The notes beneath the pieces were generated by a model, which saw only the letters and a list, made by a program, of their open reading frames with translations, did not search any database and had not been told where the DNA came from. A stretch of DNA of 64,000 nucleotides, from contig CAIVHG010000007.1 in assembly GCA_903905655.1 (NCBI GenBank), forward strand, positions 30,389 through 94,388, in the 5' to 3' direction. This DNA is from an uncultured beta proteobacterium. Lineage in GTDB: Bacteria; Pseudomonadota; Gammaproteobacteria; Burkholderiales; SG8-41. A program made the position numbers and the translations under genes. Shown piece after piece: positions 1-9,629 of this stretch (its first letter is position 1; each line of letters starts with the position of its first letter).

Positions 1-588
1 GGGGCGCAGCTGCGCGCAGAACTTGCCGCCCTGCTTGCGCACCTGCCGGCGGCGCACTGGATCGCGTCCCGGCGCCTGCAGTGCGGCGTGCGCAACGACT
101 ATGCCGATCCGGCGCAACTCGGCTGCGATCGCTGGGCGGCGCTCATTGGCGCGCGCGCGCGCGGCATCCGTTCAGCCGTCGTAGTCGGGGCGGGCACTGC
201 GCTGACTGCCGATGCGCTGACCGGGGACGGCGTTTTTCTGGGTGGGATCATCGTGCCCGGCGAGCGGCTGATGCGGGAGGCGCTGAGTGCTAATACGGCG
301 GGGCTTGCGCAGAACGCGGGGCAGTTCAGCAGCTTTCCGCGCAGCACCGGCGATGCCATCGCGAGCGGCGCGATCGATGCATTGTGCGGGGCTGTCGAAC
401 GGATCGCCGCTTTTCTCGAACGCGCAGAGCGGTTGCGGCCGCGTTGTGTGCTGAGCGGGGGCGGCGCAGCGCTGCTCGCGCCGCACCTTAACATGGAGGT
501 CGAGCTTGTGGATAATCTGGTACTCGAAGGTTTGATCGCGATCGCGCACGATACGCAGTCCGATCGATCGTTACCGGGTGCGAACTGA
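1..588 (+). CDS. coaX: Type III pantothenate kinase (CoaX), 5' truncated by window edge
   Basis: Catalyses ATP-dependent phosphorylation of pantothenate, the first step of CoA synthesis, in the cytoplasm. The frame is open from base 1, so the N-terminal phosphate-binding part lies outside the window. Visible family motifs are LGCDRW (LGxDRW-type), GAGTALTAD (family GTAxTxD), the GGxIxPG loop (GGIIVPG) and the late SGGGAALL motif. Type III kinases are about 250 aa; about 195 codons are present. It ends 2 nt before the SPOR-protein gene, so the two are probably co-transcribed. The family call is secure; the start cannot be given. Confidence 0.9.
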   Translation, partial: GAQLRAELAALLAHLPAAHWIASRRLQCGVRNDYADPAQLGCDRWAALIGARARGIRSAVVVGAGTALTADALTGDGVFLGGIIVPGERLMREALSANTAGLAQNAGQFSSFPRSTGDAIASGAIDALCGAVERIAAFLERAERLRPRCVLSGGGAALLAPHLNMEVELVDNLVLEGLIAIAHDTQSDRSLPGAN

Positions 589-590
589 AC

Positions 591-1241
591 ATGAAACCAC
601 TGTTGTTCCTGTTGATCGTTGCTAACTTCGTGCTGCTTGGCTGCATCTTCTACGCGGAGAACCGCAGCCGCGCCGAGGCCCCGGCTGCGGCGCTGCAGAT
701 CGCCCCCGAAAAGCTCAAGCTGCTGGCCGCGGGAGTTCCGCCGCCGGTCAATCGTGCACAGCAAGACTCGCCTCAGTCCTGTTTTGAATGGGGCAGCTTC
801 GGCGTTGAAGATGCGCAGCGCGCGGCGGCGGCGCTCGCCAAGCTGCCGCTGGCAGAAAAGCAGCTGTCGCAGCGCAGCCTCACCAGCGGCTACTGGGTGC
901 ACATGCCTGCGGTCAGGACCAAGGCGGAAGCGGACAAGATTGCAGCCGCGGTAAAAGCGCGCGGTGTCAGTGATCTTTCTGTCGTCAGGGATGGAGAAGG
1001 GCGCTACACCCTCTCGCTCGGTGTATTCCGCACCGAGGATGCGGCAGCGGACTATCTGGGCAAGCTGCGCACTAAGGGCGTGCGTTCTGCGGTCATGGGG
1101 CCGCGCGAGGCGCGCAACACGGTATTCGTGATCCGCAATCCGGACGCGGCGGTGACGGCTGCATTGGCACAGCTGAAGCCCGCATTTGCCGGGGCCGAGC
1201 TGAAGCAGGCAACGTGCGCGGAGACGCCGGCTAACGGCTGA
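591..1241 (+). CDS. SPOR-domain membrane-anchored protein
   Basis: A 216-aa protein with one N-terminal hydrophobic segment (about residues 3-20) and then a periplasmic-type linker. The C-terminal half resembles a SPOR domain (about residues 65-150), with the repeated pattern of Trp/Phe-containing strands such as FEWGSFG and YTLSLGVF. SPOR domains bind denuded glycan strands at division septa. It directly follows coaX, an arrangement common in betaproteobacteria. No enzymatic domain is visible. A role in septal peptidoglycan binding is inferred from the domain only. Confidence 0.7.
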   Translation: MKPLLFLLIVANFVLLGCIFYAENRSRAEAPAAALQIAPEKLKLLAAGVPPPVNRAQQDSPQSCFEWGSFGVEDAQRAAAALAKLPLAEKQLSQRSLTSGYWVHMPAVRTKAEADKIAAAVKARGVSDLSVVRDGEGRYTLSLGVFRTEDAAADYLGKLRTKGVRSAVMGPREARNTVFVIRNPDAAVTAALAQLKPAFAGAELKQATCAETPANG

Positions 1242-1261
1242 GTCAGATTATGCGATCATGA

Positions 1262-1753
1262 TCACGGTCGCGCGCCGCGGATCTTCGCGAGCATGGCGGT
1301 GGTCGAGCGTTCGTGCCTGAACGGGATGGAATGCACGGCGCCGCCCCAACCCCTTACATAGTCGTTGCCGACGATCTGATCTGCGGCCCAGTCGCCCCCT
1401 TTCACCAGCACATCGGGCCGGAGTGCCCGAATCAGCGCGAGCGGCGTGTCTTCCTCGAACCAGGTGACCAGGCTCACCGCCCCCAGCGCCGCGAGCAGCG
1501 CCATGCGATCGGCAAGCGCATTGATCGGTCGATCCTGCCCTTTGCCGAGGCGGCGCACTGAAGCGTCGCTGTTGACCGCGACGATCAGGCTCGCGCCAAG
1601 CGCGCGCGCCTGCGCGAGATAAGTTGCGTGTCCACGGTGCAGCACGTCGAACACGCCGTTCGTGAACACCAGCGGACGCGCCAGCAATGGCAGCCGCGCG
1701 GCCAGCGCGGCGGGCTCGCAGAGCTTGGATTCGAATTCAGGCGTCGTGCACAT
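1262..1753 (-). CDS. rfaE2: D-glycero-beta-D-manno-heptose 1-phosphate adenylyltransferase
   Basis: A stand-alone 163-aa cytidylyltransferase-fold protein, equivalent to the C-terminal half of E. coli HldE. It transfers AMP to heptose-1-phosphate to make ADP-heptose for lipopolysaccharide inner core. The nucleotide-binding motif FTNGVFDVLHRGH (HxGH class) lies near residue 30, and the C-terminal HERSTT stretch matches the family. A separate kinase (RfaE1) is expected elsewhere. The SIS-domain isomerase at 5537-6127 could supply the first step of the same pathway. Convergent with the upstream SPOR gene, 20 nt apart. Confidence 0.92.
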   Translation of the reverse strand: MCTTPEFESKLCEPAALAARLPLLARPLVFTNGVFDVLHRGHATYLAQARALGASLIVAVNSDASVRRLGKGQDRPINALADRMALLAALGAVSLVTWFEEDTPLALIRALRPDVLVKGGDWAADQIVGNDYVRGWGGAVHSIPFRHERSTTAMLAKIRGARP

Positions 1754-1975
1754 GGTGTGAGTTTAGCGCGTCGGCTGCTGGCGCGAAAGAACTGTGCTGC
1801 GGATTTCACCGCTACCTGCTGGCATTCAAGTTTTTTTCTGCGTTTCCGTTAACCGTGCTCAAGGATTGAAGCAATCGGGATTTGTCGCGACCTGTGGTAT
1901 TCAGATGAAAATGGAATCAAACGCTCAGCATCCCATGGCCGCCGCGAGCCGGCGGCGCTCCATCGGCGTTCGTGC

Positions 1976-4849
1976 ATGCGCATCGTGAATGCAATCCGCG
2001 GGGCCGCGGCGTGGATGCCAGCCGTCGCCCGCCCTGGTCGTGTGGCGCGCGTCGCAGCCCGTCTCGCGGTGCCGGCGTCCGTATGGCGGCCGCCCCTCAG
2101 CATTGCCATCGCCGGCTACTGTCTAACCTTCATCGCTGTCATCTGGGTGTTTGTCATCGCTCACGTCGAATCCGACCGCCGGACGACGATTACCAACGCG
2201 ATCACGCAAAACTCCAATCTCGCGGCGGCATTCGAGGAACAGACGTTGCGCACGCTGAAGCATATCGAGGCGGTTGCGCGCTTCGTCGAGCATGAATACG
2301 CGCGGCGCGGCGATAAGATCGATCTTGGCAAGTACATCGAAGACGGCGTAGTCGACGGCAAGCTGATCAGCCGTCTGAGCCTGGTCGATCCCCATGGCGA
2401 CGTGGTGGCGTGCGGCATTTCGGGCGCCCTGAAGGGGGGCGCAGGGCGCGATCGCTGCAGCATTCCCCTCGCGGCGGTGGGCGCTGGCCTTTCCATCGGC
2501 AAGCCGGTTTTCAACCGTACGTCGGGGGCCTGGGAGATACCGATGCTGCGTGCGGTGCACGCGAACGACGCCCTCGCGGGCGGCGCGGTGGCGATGGCGG
2601 TCAATCCGGCCTATTTCACGAGTTTCTATCAGCTCACCGATGCAGCGGCGCGCGGCGTGGCGATGTTGCTCGGCACCGACGGGGCGCCCCGTGCGGTGCG
2701 CACCGGTTACGGTTCCAGCGCGTCACAGGGCATGGCGGACAGCGCCGTGCTACGCCAGCAGGCACAGGGGCCGGTTGGCGACATCGTGATTCACGACGAG
2801 CTGCGTGAGCTGCGGCAATTTGCCAGCTATCGCGTGCTTCCGGACTATCCGTTGATGGTGGTGGTCGCTACCGGGCAGGACGAGGTGCTGGCAGCGTACT
2901 CGGAGCGCAAGCGCAATGCTTATAGCCTCGCGTTACTGATGAGCGGATGCATTGTCATGCTCGGCATCGCATTGATCGCGGCCGTCGCGCGACGGTCGCG
3001 TAGCGCGGACGGCGTTGCTTGGGGCGCCGCCCGCTTTTGGTCGGCAGTGCAAAGCTCTGCCGCAAGCTTGGCTGAGCGGCGCCACGCGGCAGCAAATGAC
3101 ACGGCGCTCGCGGCAGGCGCAGAACTACAGCGCGCGGTATTCGAGGATGCTGCGGCAGCGATCGCGCATAGCGGGCTCGATGGACGCTTCCTGGCGGCTA
3201 ACCGCAAATTCTGCGAACTCGTGGGTTATGAGGTGGAGGAACTGCGGGGTTTGCCCAGCGGCGCGCTCGTGCATCCCGACGACGGCAACGACGATTACGG
3301 CGAACAACGGCTGTTTGCCGGCGAGACTGCGGAACATTGTTCCGAGCGGCGCATCATGCGCAAGGATGGCACGTGGCTGTGGACCAGGTGCAGCGCATCG
3401 CTGGTGCGCGATGCGGCAGGCCTTCCGCAATATTTCATGCGCGTGATGGTAGACATTACGGAGCGCAAGCAACTGGAGCGCGAACTGATCCACGCCGCGC
3501 ATCACGACAGCCTGACGCAGTTGCCCAATCGCGCCTTGTTTTACCGGCGGCTCGATGATGCGCTGGCTCAGGCGCAGCGCAAGAACTGGCGCGTGGTGGT
3601 GATGTACATCGATCTGGACCGATTCAAGCTCATCAACGACACGCGCGGGCACACGGTGGGCGATCAGCTGCTGCGGCAGGTGGCGGGGCGGCTCTCCCAG
3701 TTCACGGGCGCCGGCAACACGGTGGGCCGGGTGGGCGGCGATGAGTTTGCAGTCGTGCTCCTGGATGTCGCGCCGGGTGCGCATGCGCCCGCGCTCGCGG
3801 CCAGGATCATACAGACCCTTGCGGAACCGTTCAATTTCGCAGATCAGGAGATTTACATCACCGCGAGCATGGGGATCGCAGTCTATCCGGGAGACGGCGA
3901 TCAGGCCGATATGCTCATCAAGAATGCTGACGTCGCGATGTACCGCGCCAAGCAGCAGGGCAAGAACACTTTTCAGTTCTATGCGTCGACCATGAGCGAG
4001 CGTGTCTCCGAGAAGCTGCAACTCGAAAGCAGCCTGCGGCACGCGCTGCAGCGCGCGGAGTTCGCACTGCATTTCCAGCCCAAGGCGCACCTCGCGACCG
4101 GCGAAATCACCGGATTCGAAGCGTTGCTGCGCTGGCAGCATTGTGGCGCGCCGGTGCCCCCCGCGGAGTTCATCCCATTGCTCGAGGACTCGGGACTCAT
4201 CGTGCCAGTGGGGGCGTGGGTGCTGCGCACGGCGTGTGCGCAACTCCAGGCTTGGCGGCAGGCCGGGATCAAGCCGGTTCCGATCGCGGTCAATCTCTCG
4301 GCGCAGCAGTTCCAGCGCCAGGATTTGCGCGCGACGGTTGAAGGGGCGCTGCATGAATATGCAATCGATCCGCGCCTGCTCGAACTCGAGATCACAGAAA
4401 CCATCGCCATGGAGCACGCACAGGAGGCCAGCGCCACGCTGCGCAACCTGAAACGGCTCGGCGTGCGGATCTCCATCGACGATTTTGGAACCGGCTATTC
4501 GAGCCTGAGTTACCTCAAGCGCTTTCCGGTCGATGCCGTAAAGATCGACCGCTCGTTCATCACCGAGCTGCCGGGCAACGCCGACGACGCGTCGATCGCG
4601 CAAGCGGTAATCACGATGGCGCATACGCTGCGGCTGACGGTGATCGCCGAAGGCGTGGAGAATGACGCGCAACTCGATTTTCTCGGGGCGCATGGATGCG
4701 ATGAAATGCAGGGGCATTGCTTTTCGCAGGCGCTGACCGCGGCTGACGCGACGGCGTTGCTTGCGCGCGGTGCGCGGCTGCAGCGTACCGCGCGTGAATA
4801 TCGACGTGCAATCCCGCTGGCGGCGGCGAAAATGATAGCCTGCCGCTGA
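1976..4849 (+). CDS. Membrane GGDEF/EAL cyclic-di-GMP regulator with extracytoplasmic sensor and PAS domain
   Basis: A 957-aa protein. TM1 is about residues 41-64 and TM2 about 312-338. The periplasmic loop between them has a dCACHE-like length and layout. A PAS domain follows (about 385-500), then GGDEF (about 510-675; intact GGDEF near 586), then EAL (about 690-930; EALLRW near 714). Phosphodiesterase residues look intact: NLSAQQF, IDDFGTGYSS, KIDRSF, AEGVE and QGHCFS. The RxxD inhibitory site is not seen upstream of GGDEF (GAGN sits there). Both synthesis and hydrolysis of c-di-GMP are possible; net direction is unknown. It stands alone, with no partner gene adjacent. Confidence 0.9.
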   Translation: MRIVNAIRGAAAWMPAVARPGRVARVAARLAVPASVWRPPLSIAIAGYCLTFIAVIWVFVIAHVESDRRTTITNAITQNSNLAAAFEEQTLRTLKHIEAVARFVEHEYARRGDKIDLGKYIEDGVVDGKLISRLSLVDPHGDVVACGISGALKGGAGRDRCSIPLAAVGAGLSIGKPVFNRTSGAWEIPMLRAVHANDALAGGAVAMAVNPAYFTSFYQLTDAAARGVAMLLGTDGAPRAVRTGYGSSASQGMADSAVLRQQAQGPVGDIVIHDELRELRQFASYRVLPDYPLMVVVATGQDEVLAAYSERKRNAYSLALLMSGCIVMLGIALIAAVARRSRSADGVAWGAARFWSAVQSSAASLAERRHAAANDTALAAGAELQRAVFEDAAAAIAHSGLDGRFLAANRKFCELVGYEVEELRGLPSGALVHPDDGNDDYGEQRLFAGETAEHCSERRIMRKDGTWLWTRCSASLVRDAAGLPQYFMRVMVDITERKQLERELIHAAHHDSLTQLPNRALFYRRLDDALAQAQRKNWRVVVMYIDLDRFKLINDTRGHTVGDQLLRQVAGRLSQFTGAGNTVGRVGGDEFAVVLLDVAPGAHAPALAARIIQTLAEPFNFADQEIYITASMGIAVYPGDGDQADMLIKNADVAMYRAKQQGKNTFQFYASTMSERVSEKLQLESSLRHALQRAEFALHFQPKAHLATGEITGFEALLRWQHCGAPVPPAEFIPLLEDSGLIVPVGAWVLRTACAQLQAWRQAGIKPVPIAVNLSAQQFQRQDLRATVEGALHEYAIDPRLLELEITETIAMEHAQEASATLRNLKRLGVRISIDDFGTGYSSLSYLKRFPVDAVKIDRSFITELPGNADDASIAQAVITMAHTLRLTVIAEGVENDAQLDFLGAHGCDEMQGHCFSQALTAADATALLARGARLQRTAREYRRAIPLAAAKMIACR

Positions 4850-4970
4850 GCCCCGGTCAGGTGGAGGGGCAGAACCACGTGCCGACGACTGGACTCGTCG
4901 GCGACTGGCGGCTATTGCATGGGCGCTGCTGCAATCCCGGACGCCACGTTTGGGTTCGTTAAGCCCGAGC

Positions 4971-5534
4971 TCAGTCCAGATATTCGAATAGTTTTACCAC
5001 TTTCTGCACGCCGCTCGTGGTGCTTGCGATCGCAACCGCGTCGTCCGCTTCCTTGTGCGTCACCAGCCCCATCAAATACACCGCGTTCGACTCCGTGATG
5101 ACCTTGACCTGGAGCGGATTGAACTTGCGCGCGTCGATAAAATTCGCCTTCACTTTGCTGGTCAGGAAAGCATCGTTAGCGCGCGTTGAAAGCGAGTTCG
5201 AGCCGGCGATGGCTATTTCATTGTAAACGCCGCGCACGTTGTCGACGGCGCGCGCGATCTTCTCGCTTTCGGTCTTGGCCGCCTCGTCGGGCACCTGTCC
5301 GACGAGCAGCACCATGCGGTTATAGCTAGTGACGTCGACTTGCGCTTTTGGAAAGCGCTCGCTGATGCGGCTGTTTGTTTTAAGCTCGATGCCCTGGTCT
5401 TCGGTCACAGTTCCGACGGTGCGCCGGTCTTGAGAGACCGCAGCCGCGGTCCCCGCGCCGCCGACCACGGCGGCGACACAGCCGGCAAGCGCCGGTACGA
5501 GCGCGAATGCTGTAAGCAGAATCAGTTTGCGCAT
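4971..5534 (-). CDS. dolP: BON-domain outer-membrane lipoprotein (DolP/YraP type)
   Basis: A 187-aa protein starting at an ATG with a GGAG ribosome site 8-9 nt upstream. Signal sequence MRKLILLTAFALVPALAGC ends in a lipobox (ALAGC). Two BON repeats follow: about residues 45-110, with DVTSYNRMVLLVGQVP, and about 120-187, with VITESNAVYLMGLVT. In E. coli the equivalent protein supports outer-membrane integrity and sits beside diaA; the same order is seen here, 2 nt downstream of the SIS isomerase. Seventeen extra in-frame codons upstream are rejected because the signal peptide would then not be N-terminal. Confidence 0.9.
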   Translation of the reverse strand: MRKLILLTAFALVPALAGCVAAVVGGAGTAAAVSQDRRTVGTVTEDQGIELKTNSRISERFPKAQVDVTSYNRMVLLVGQVPDEAAKTESEKIARAVDNVRGVYNEIAIAGSNSLSTRANDAFLTSKVKANFIDARKFNPLQVKVITESNAVYLMGLVTHKEADDAVAIASTTSGVQKVVKLFEYLD

Positions 5535-5536
5535 GT

Positions 5537-6139
<603 letters not shown>

Positions 6140-6163
6140 TCACATTCTTTGATTAGGATACCA

Positions 6164-6508
6164 TCATTCAGAGAATGCATTTTTAATCCATTCTACGGCG
6201 CGCTGCGGACCGCTCACCAGCAGCGCGTCGAAACGGCAAGCGGGCGGGTGTCTAAGGCCTGCAAGATAACAGCGCGCGCTGCGCGTGAGTTTGCCGCGCT
6301 TGGCTGCGGTGATGCTCGCCGCAGCGCCGCCAAACTTGTCGCTGGTGCGCATCCGTACTTCCACGAACACCAGCGTATTGCCATCGCGTGCGATCAGATC
6401 GATTTCTCCAAAGCGGCACCGATAGTTGCGCTCGACAAGCTTCAGGCCCTGGCGTTTCAAAAATTCAGCCGCCAGTTGCTCTGCGTCCAGTCCGCGTGTG
6501 TTGCTCAA
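6164..6508 (-). CDS. yraN: YraN / UPF0102 family nuclease-like protein
   Basis: A 114-aa protein of the UPF0102 family, with a restriction-endonuclease-like fold. Key motifs are ERNYRCRFGEIDLIARDG, containing the GEIDLI acidic core, and VFVEVRMR, an ExK-like position. Its biological substrate is not established. It is encoded on the minus strand just upstream of the SIS isomerase (36-nt gap) and divergent from rsmI, reproducing the rsmI-yraN-diaA-dolP neighbourhood of other proteobacteria except that rsmI is on the opposite strand and lpoA is absent. Confidence 0.88.
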   Translation of the reverse strand: MSNTRGLDAEQLAAEFLKRQGLKLVERNYRCRFGEIDLIARDGNTLVFVEVRMRTSDKFGGAAASITAAKRGKLTRSARCYLAGLRHPPACRFDALLVSGPQRAVEWIKNAFSE

Positions 6509-6651
6509 CGTCGATCACCCAAGGTCTGGAGTCCGCCGCTGCGCGCTGCCGAGGCGGCGCGGGATCGTCGCGCGGGCGCGGCGGAAGTGTAGGTGGTGGC
6601 GGATGCTCGCGCAGCGCCGTATAGTAGCGCCGGAAACCGGGCGAGGACAAA

Positions 6652-7533
6652 ATGCAGGCAGCGAGCGGCGTAGATCATGATGAGCAGGCGGTGCGAGCAC
6701 GGCCGTCATTATATGTAGTGGCAACGCCGATGGGAAACCTCGCCGATATCACGCTGCGTGCGCTCGATGTATTGAAGCGCGCTGATGCGATCGCCGCCGA
6801 AGACACGCGGGTGACGGCGCGGCTGCTCCAGCACTACGGCTTGGGCGCGCCGCTCATCGCGTTGCACGAACACAACGAGCGGCGCGCTGCCGAAAGGATA
6901 TTGCAGGTGCTGGCGCAGGGCGGCTGCGTTGCCCTGGTGACCGACGCCGGCACACCGGGCATATCCGATCCCGGCGCGGTCGCGGTCGGCATGGTGCGCG
7001 AGGCCGGCTACCCGGTGGTGCCGGTGCCCGGCGCGAATGCGGCGATTTGCGCGCTCTCGGCTTCCGGGCGAGCGGTGCCGCATTTCCTGTTTTACGGCTT
7101 TCTGCCTCAGCGCGGCGGCGCGCGCCGGGGCGCGCTGGACGAACTCAAGGCGTTGCCCCATCTGCTGGTGTTCTACGAGGCGCCGCATCGCGTGCTCGCG
7201 AGCGTCAGCGACATGGCTGCCGTATTGGGCGGCGCGCGCACCATCACGATCGCACGCGAGCTGACCAAGTTGTTTGAAACCATACACACTTGCGAGCTTT
7301 CTGAGGCCTCCACATGGCTGGCCGCCGACGCCAACCGCGTGAAAGGTGAATTCGTGTTGCTCGTCTCCGGCGCGGAAGCGGAAGTGACGCAGCCGCAGGC
7401 CGCTCAGCCCGTGCTGGAAATCCTGTTGCGCGAGTTGCCGCTCAAGCAGGCGGTCAAGCTCGCGGCGCAGATCACGGGCGTTGCGAAAAACGATGTCTAC
7501 GAGCTCGCACTGCAACTGCGCGATACGGCATAA
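6652..7533 (+). CDS. rsmI: 16S rRNA (cytidine1402-2'-O)-methyltransferase
   Basis: A 293-aa tetrapyrrole-methylase-fold enzyme that 2'-O-methylates C1402 of 16S rRNA using SAM. Motifs are LYVVATPMGNLADIT near the N terminus, AEDTRVTARLLQHYG, and DAGTPGISDPG in the SAM loop. C1402 is the decoding-centre base also methylated by RsmH, whose gene is in this window at 10085. The GCGAGG element just before the ATG supports the start. A TATAGT hexamer at 6620-6625 could be a -10 element, but no convincing -35 accompanies it. Confidence 0.94.
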   Translation: MQAASGVDHDEQAVRARPSLYVVATPMGNLADITLRALDVLKRADAIAAEDTRVTARLLQHYGLGAPLIALHEHNERRAAERILQVLAQGGCVALVTDAGTPGISDPGAVAVGMVREAGYPVVPVPGANAAICALSASGRAVPHFLFYGFLPQRGGARRGALDELKALPHLLVFYEAPHRVLASVSDMAAVLGGARTITIARELTKLFETIHTCELSEASTWLAADANRVKGEFVLLVSGAEAEVTQPQAAQPVLEILLRELPLKQAVKLAAQITGVAKNDVYELALQLRDTA

Positions 7534-7565
7534 AATCCCATCCTGCTGCATGACAGGGATAGAAG

Positions 7566-8597
7566 ATGGAACGCACCACAATAATTCGGCCCGATGACTG
7601 GCACGTGCACCTGCGTGACGGGGCGCACCTGCAGGCGGTGCTGGCGGACACGGCGCGGCGTTTTGGCCGGGCCATCGTCATGCCGAACCTGAATCCGCCG
7701 GTGACGACGGCGGCGCGCGCGGCGGAGTATCGCGAACGCATCATCGCTGCGCTGCCGGCAGGCCTGAAATTCGAGCCACTGATGACCCTGTATCTCACCG
7801 ACAATACGCAGGCTCAGGAAGTCCGGCGCGCACGTGAGAGCGGCATCGTTTATGGGGTCAAATATTATCCGGCGGGCGCTACCACTAATTCAGATTCCGG
7901 CGTTACCGATCTCGCTAAATGCGCGGATGCTTTGGCGGCAATGGAAGAATGCGGACTGCCGCTGCTCATGCACGGCGAAGTCAATCTTCCCGAGGTCGAT
8001 ATTTTCGATCGCGAGCGCGTATTCATAGAGCGGGTGCTCGCGCCATTGCTGCAGCGATTTTCGAAGTTGAGGGTCGTTTTCGAGCACATCACGACTGCCG
8101 CAGCGGTGGAGTTTGTGCGCGCGGCGCCGGCGCGCGTTGGCGCCACCATCACGGCGCATCATCTGCTGCTCAACCGCAATGCCATGTTTACGGGCGGCAT
8201 ACGCCCGCATCATTACTGCATGCCGATACTAAAGCGCGAAGCCGACCGCCAGGCGCTGCTGGGTGCGGCCACCAGCGGCGATCCCAAGTTTTTCCTCGGC
8301 ACCGACAGTGCGCCTCACGCGCGGGGAGCGAAAGAAAACGCGTGCGGCTGCGCGGGAATCTATACCGCGCATGCAGGTATCGAACTCTACGCGGAAGCAT
8401 TCGCCGCATGTGGTGCGCTGGAAAAGCTCGAAGGCTTTGCCAGCATTTTCGGCCCGAATTTCTACGGGCTGCCGCACAATCAGGATCGCATTACCCTTGT
8501 GGCGGAGCAGTGGAAAGTGTCCGACGCGCAGCCCTTCGGTGAGGAGAGCCTGGTCCCGTTTCGCGCCGGTGGGGCGGTCAGCTGGTGCATGCTTTAG
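7566..8597 (+). CDS. pyrC: Dihydroorotase
   Basis: A 343-aa enzyme that cyclises carbamoyl-aspartate to dihydroorotate in pyrimidine synthesis. Type II (E. coli-like) PyrC motifs are visible: [10 protein letters not shown] (HxH zinc ligands), [15 protein letters not shown] (carbamylated Lys region), LLMHGEV, FEHITT and FLGTDSAPH. Length matches the family. The gene starts 32 nt after rsmI and is followed by a strong intrinsic terminator, so rsmI-pyrC may be one transcript. Confidence 0.96.
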   Translation: MERTTIIRPDDWHVHLRDGAHLQAVLADTARRFGRAIVMPNLNPPVTTAARAAEYRERIIAALPAGLKFEPLMTLYLTDNTQAQEVRRARESGIVYGVKYYPAGATTNSDSGVTDLAKCADALAAMEECGLPLLMHGEVNLPEVDIFDRERVFIERVLAPLLQRFSKLRVVFEHITTAAAVEFVRAAPARVGATITAHHLLLNRNAMFTGGIRPHHYCMPILKREADRQALLGAATSGDPKFFLGTDSAPHARGAKENACGCAGIYTAHAGIELYAEAFAACGALEKLEGFASIFGPNFYGLPHNQDRITLVAEQWKVSDAQPFGEESLVPFRAGGAVSWCML

Positions 8598-8620
8598 AAC
8601 TTCTGCGGGATTCCAATGAG

Positions 8621-8647
8621 AAAAGCCCCGCATTGCACGGGGCTTTT
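8621..8647 (+). terminator. Rho-independent terminator after pyrC
   Basis: A perfect 10-bp inverted repeat, AAAAGCCCCG / CGGGGCTTTT, around a 7-nt loop. It ends in four T and lies 23 nt after the pyrC stop. The A- and T-flanked stem could work in either direction, but only the plus-strand gene is adjacent. Confidence 0.9.
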
Positions 8648-8904
8648 GGGGTGCTGCACGCGGCAGCATCTGACTCTCTAACGCCGGCGTTGCGGCGCTT
8701 ATTGTGCGCTCAAAGCGCGCGATTCAATGGTTATCTGGTTTCCTTCATGTTTGCGCTATAACCTCCCATGTGAAATTGAAGGCGTGGCCTGGGTATTTCG
8801 CCCGCTTAACCGCAGCCACATAAAATTCGACAGGACTCGATCGAATTGGTGTCATAAGCCAGGCAGCAAATTGTATTTAGGGTGGGTGGCAGGGGGCGGG
8901 GTGC
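8648..8904. other. Intergenic region pyrC-rnpB, no gene seen
   Basis: About 260 bases between the pyrC terminator and the RNase P RNA promoter. A short plus-strand open frame (8727-8960) has no recognisable family and runs into rnpB, so it is not called. Several AT-rich patches (8750-8780, 8820-8880) may hold upstream promoter elements. Confidence 0.5.
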
Positions 8905-8910
8905 TAAAAT
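8905..8910 (+). promoter_or_regulatory. Candidate -10 element of rnpB
   Basis: TAAAAT lies 7 nt before the predicted 5' end of RNase P RNA, the right distance for a sigma-70 -10 element. No good -35 hexamer is visible 16-18 nt upstream in this G-rich stretch. Confidence 0.45.
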
Positions 8911-8917
8911 CCGCAGC

Positions 8918-9312
8918 GGGAGTCGGCCAGACAGTCGCTGTGGATTGCTTAAATCCATAGAGGAAAGTCCGGGCTCCATCGGGTAGGGTGACGGTTAACG
9001 GCCGTCCGCCGCGAGGCGAGCAACAGGGCCACAGAGAATGAACCGCCGATGGCCGTGGCGGCGCCTGTCATCATGAGGGCGCTGGCGCGGCACAGGTAAG
9101 GGTGAAAAGGTGCGGTAAGAGCGCACCGCGTTCGCGGTAACGCGAACGGCATGGCAACCTGCACCCGGAGCAACACCAAATATGCAAGCGATGACGTGAC
9201 CCACTGAGCTTGCGGGTAGGTGGCTAGAGCGCGCGGGCGACCGCGCGCCCAGAGGAATGACTGTCACGGAAGCGCAAGCTTTCGACAGAACCCGGCTTAT
9301 CGGCCGTCTCCC
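8918..9312 (+). ncRNA. rnpB: RNase P RNA, bacterial type A
   Basis: The catalytic RNA that matures tRNA 5' ends. Conserved blocks occur in the right order: the P1 5' strand GGGAGTCGGCC, the CAGACAGTCGC block, GAGGAAAGTCCGGGCTCC (CR-I), AGAGAATGAACCGCC, GGTAAGGGTGAAA, GTGCGGTAAGAGCGCACCGC, AGAGGAATGACTGTCAC, ACAGAACCCGGCTTAT and the closing P1 strand GGCCGTCTCCC. The P1 strands pair with a single internal T-T mismatch. Boundaries come from P1 pairing; the mature 3' end may extend a few bases. It lies alone between pyrC and the dcw cluster. Confidence 0.96.
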
Positions 9313-9546
9313 ATCTCTCACTGCGATTCGCGGTGGGTCACAGCAGCGTCCGCTGCGCGTGCATAGGACTCTCGCCCTCGAGTGCACACTTCAACCGTAG
9401 TCTGGACAAAAAACAACATCAGGTATTACTTGATAAAGTTTATATAGTAATTTGAATTTAAAAGTGTATTGGTGTTAGTTGTTAGGTCAACGCGAACGCA
9501 TCGCTATAAGTCTTTGTCCCAAAAACAAAAATTCCTGATTTAGCGC
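9313..9546. other. Intergenic region rnpB-mraZ with AT-rich patch
   Basis: No gene is seen. The first 90 bases are GC-rich and contain weak inverted repeats (CAGCG/CGCTG near 9340-9355) but no T-tract typical of a terminator. Bases 9400-9545 are clearly AT-rich compared with the surrounding DNA, with runs such as TTTATATAGTAATTTG and poly-A stretches. This could be an UP-element or bent-DNA region for the dcw promoter that follows. Confidence 0.5.
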
Positions 9547-9575
9547 TTGACGATCCCCGTACTTTTTCCTATAGT
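9547..9575 (+). promoter_or_regulatory. Sigma-70 promoter of the dcw cluster (Pmra)
   Basis: TTGACG (9547-9552) and TATAGT (9570-9575) are separated by exactly 17 nt, a near-consensus promoter. It faces mraZ and overlaps the first MraZ box at its last base. Transcription start is expected near 9582, inside the operator, which fits autorepression by MraZ. Confidence 0.8.
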
Positions 9576-9629
9576 GGGTGCAAGTGGTAAAAAGTGGGTG
9601 AAAATCCCGGTTTGTGGGGTTCTTGGGGG
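9575..9629 (+). promoter_or_regulatory. MraZ operator: repeated TGGG boxes at 10-bp spacing
   Basis: TGGGT (9575), TGGTA (9585) and TGGGT (9595) begin exactly 10 bp apart. They are followed by TCCCG (9605, reverse-like), TGGGG (9615) and TGGGG (9624). MraZ is known to bind TGGGN repeats separated by 5 nt upstream of its own gene. The array runs from the -10 element to the ribosome site of mraZ, longer than the usual three or four boxes. Confidence 0.8.

Noticed and set aside
3125..4717. 530-codon open frame on the minus strand inside the GGDEF/EAL gene
   Set aside because: It is antisense to a protein with intact catalytic motifs, has no recognisable domain and is His/Arg-rich, as expected of a shadow frame in GC-rich DNA.
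4882..4901. CCGACGA/TCGTCGG hairpin between the GGDEF/EAL gene and the convergent BON lipoprotein gene
   Set aside because: The stem is only 7 bp with no T-run on either strand, so termination is not supported.
8727..8960. 77-codon plus-strand open frame before rnpB
   Set aside because: It overlaps the promoter and first 40 bases of RNase P RNA, has no recognisable similarity and no ribosome site.
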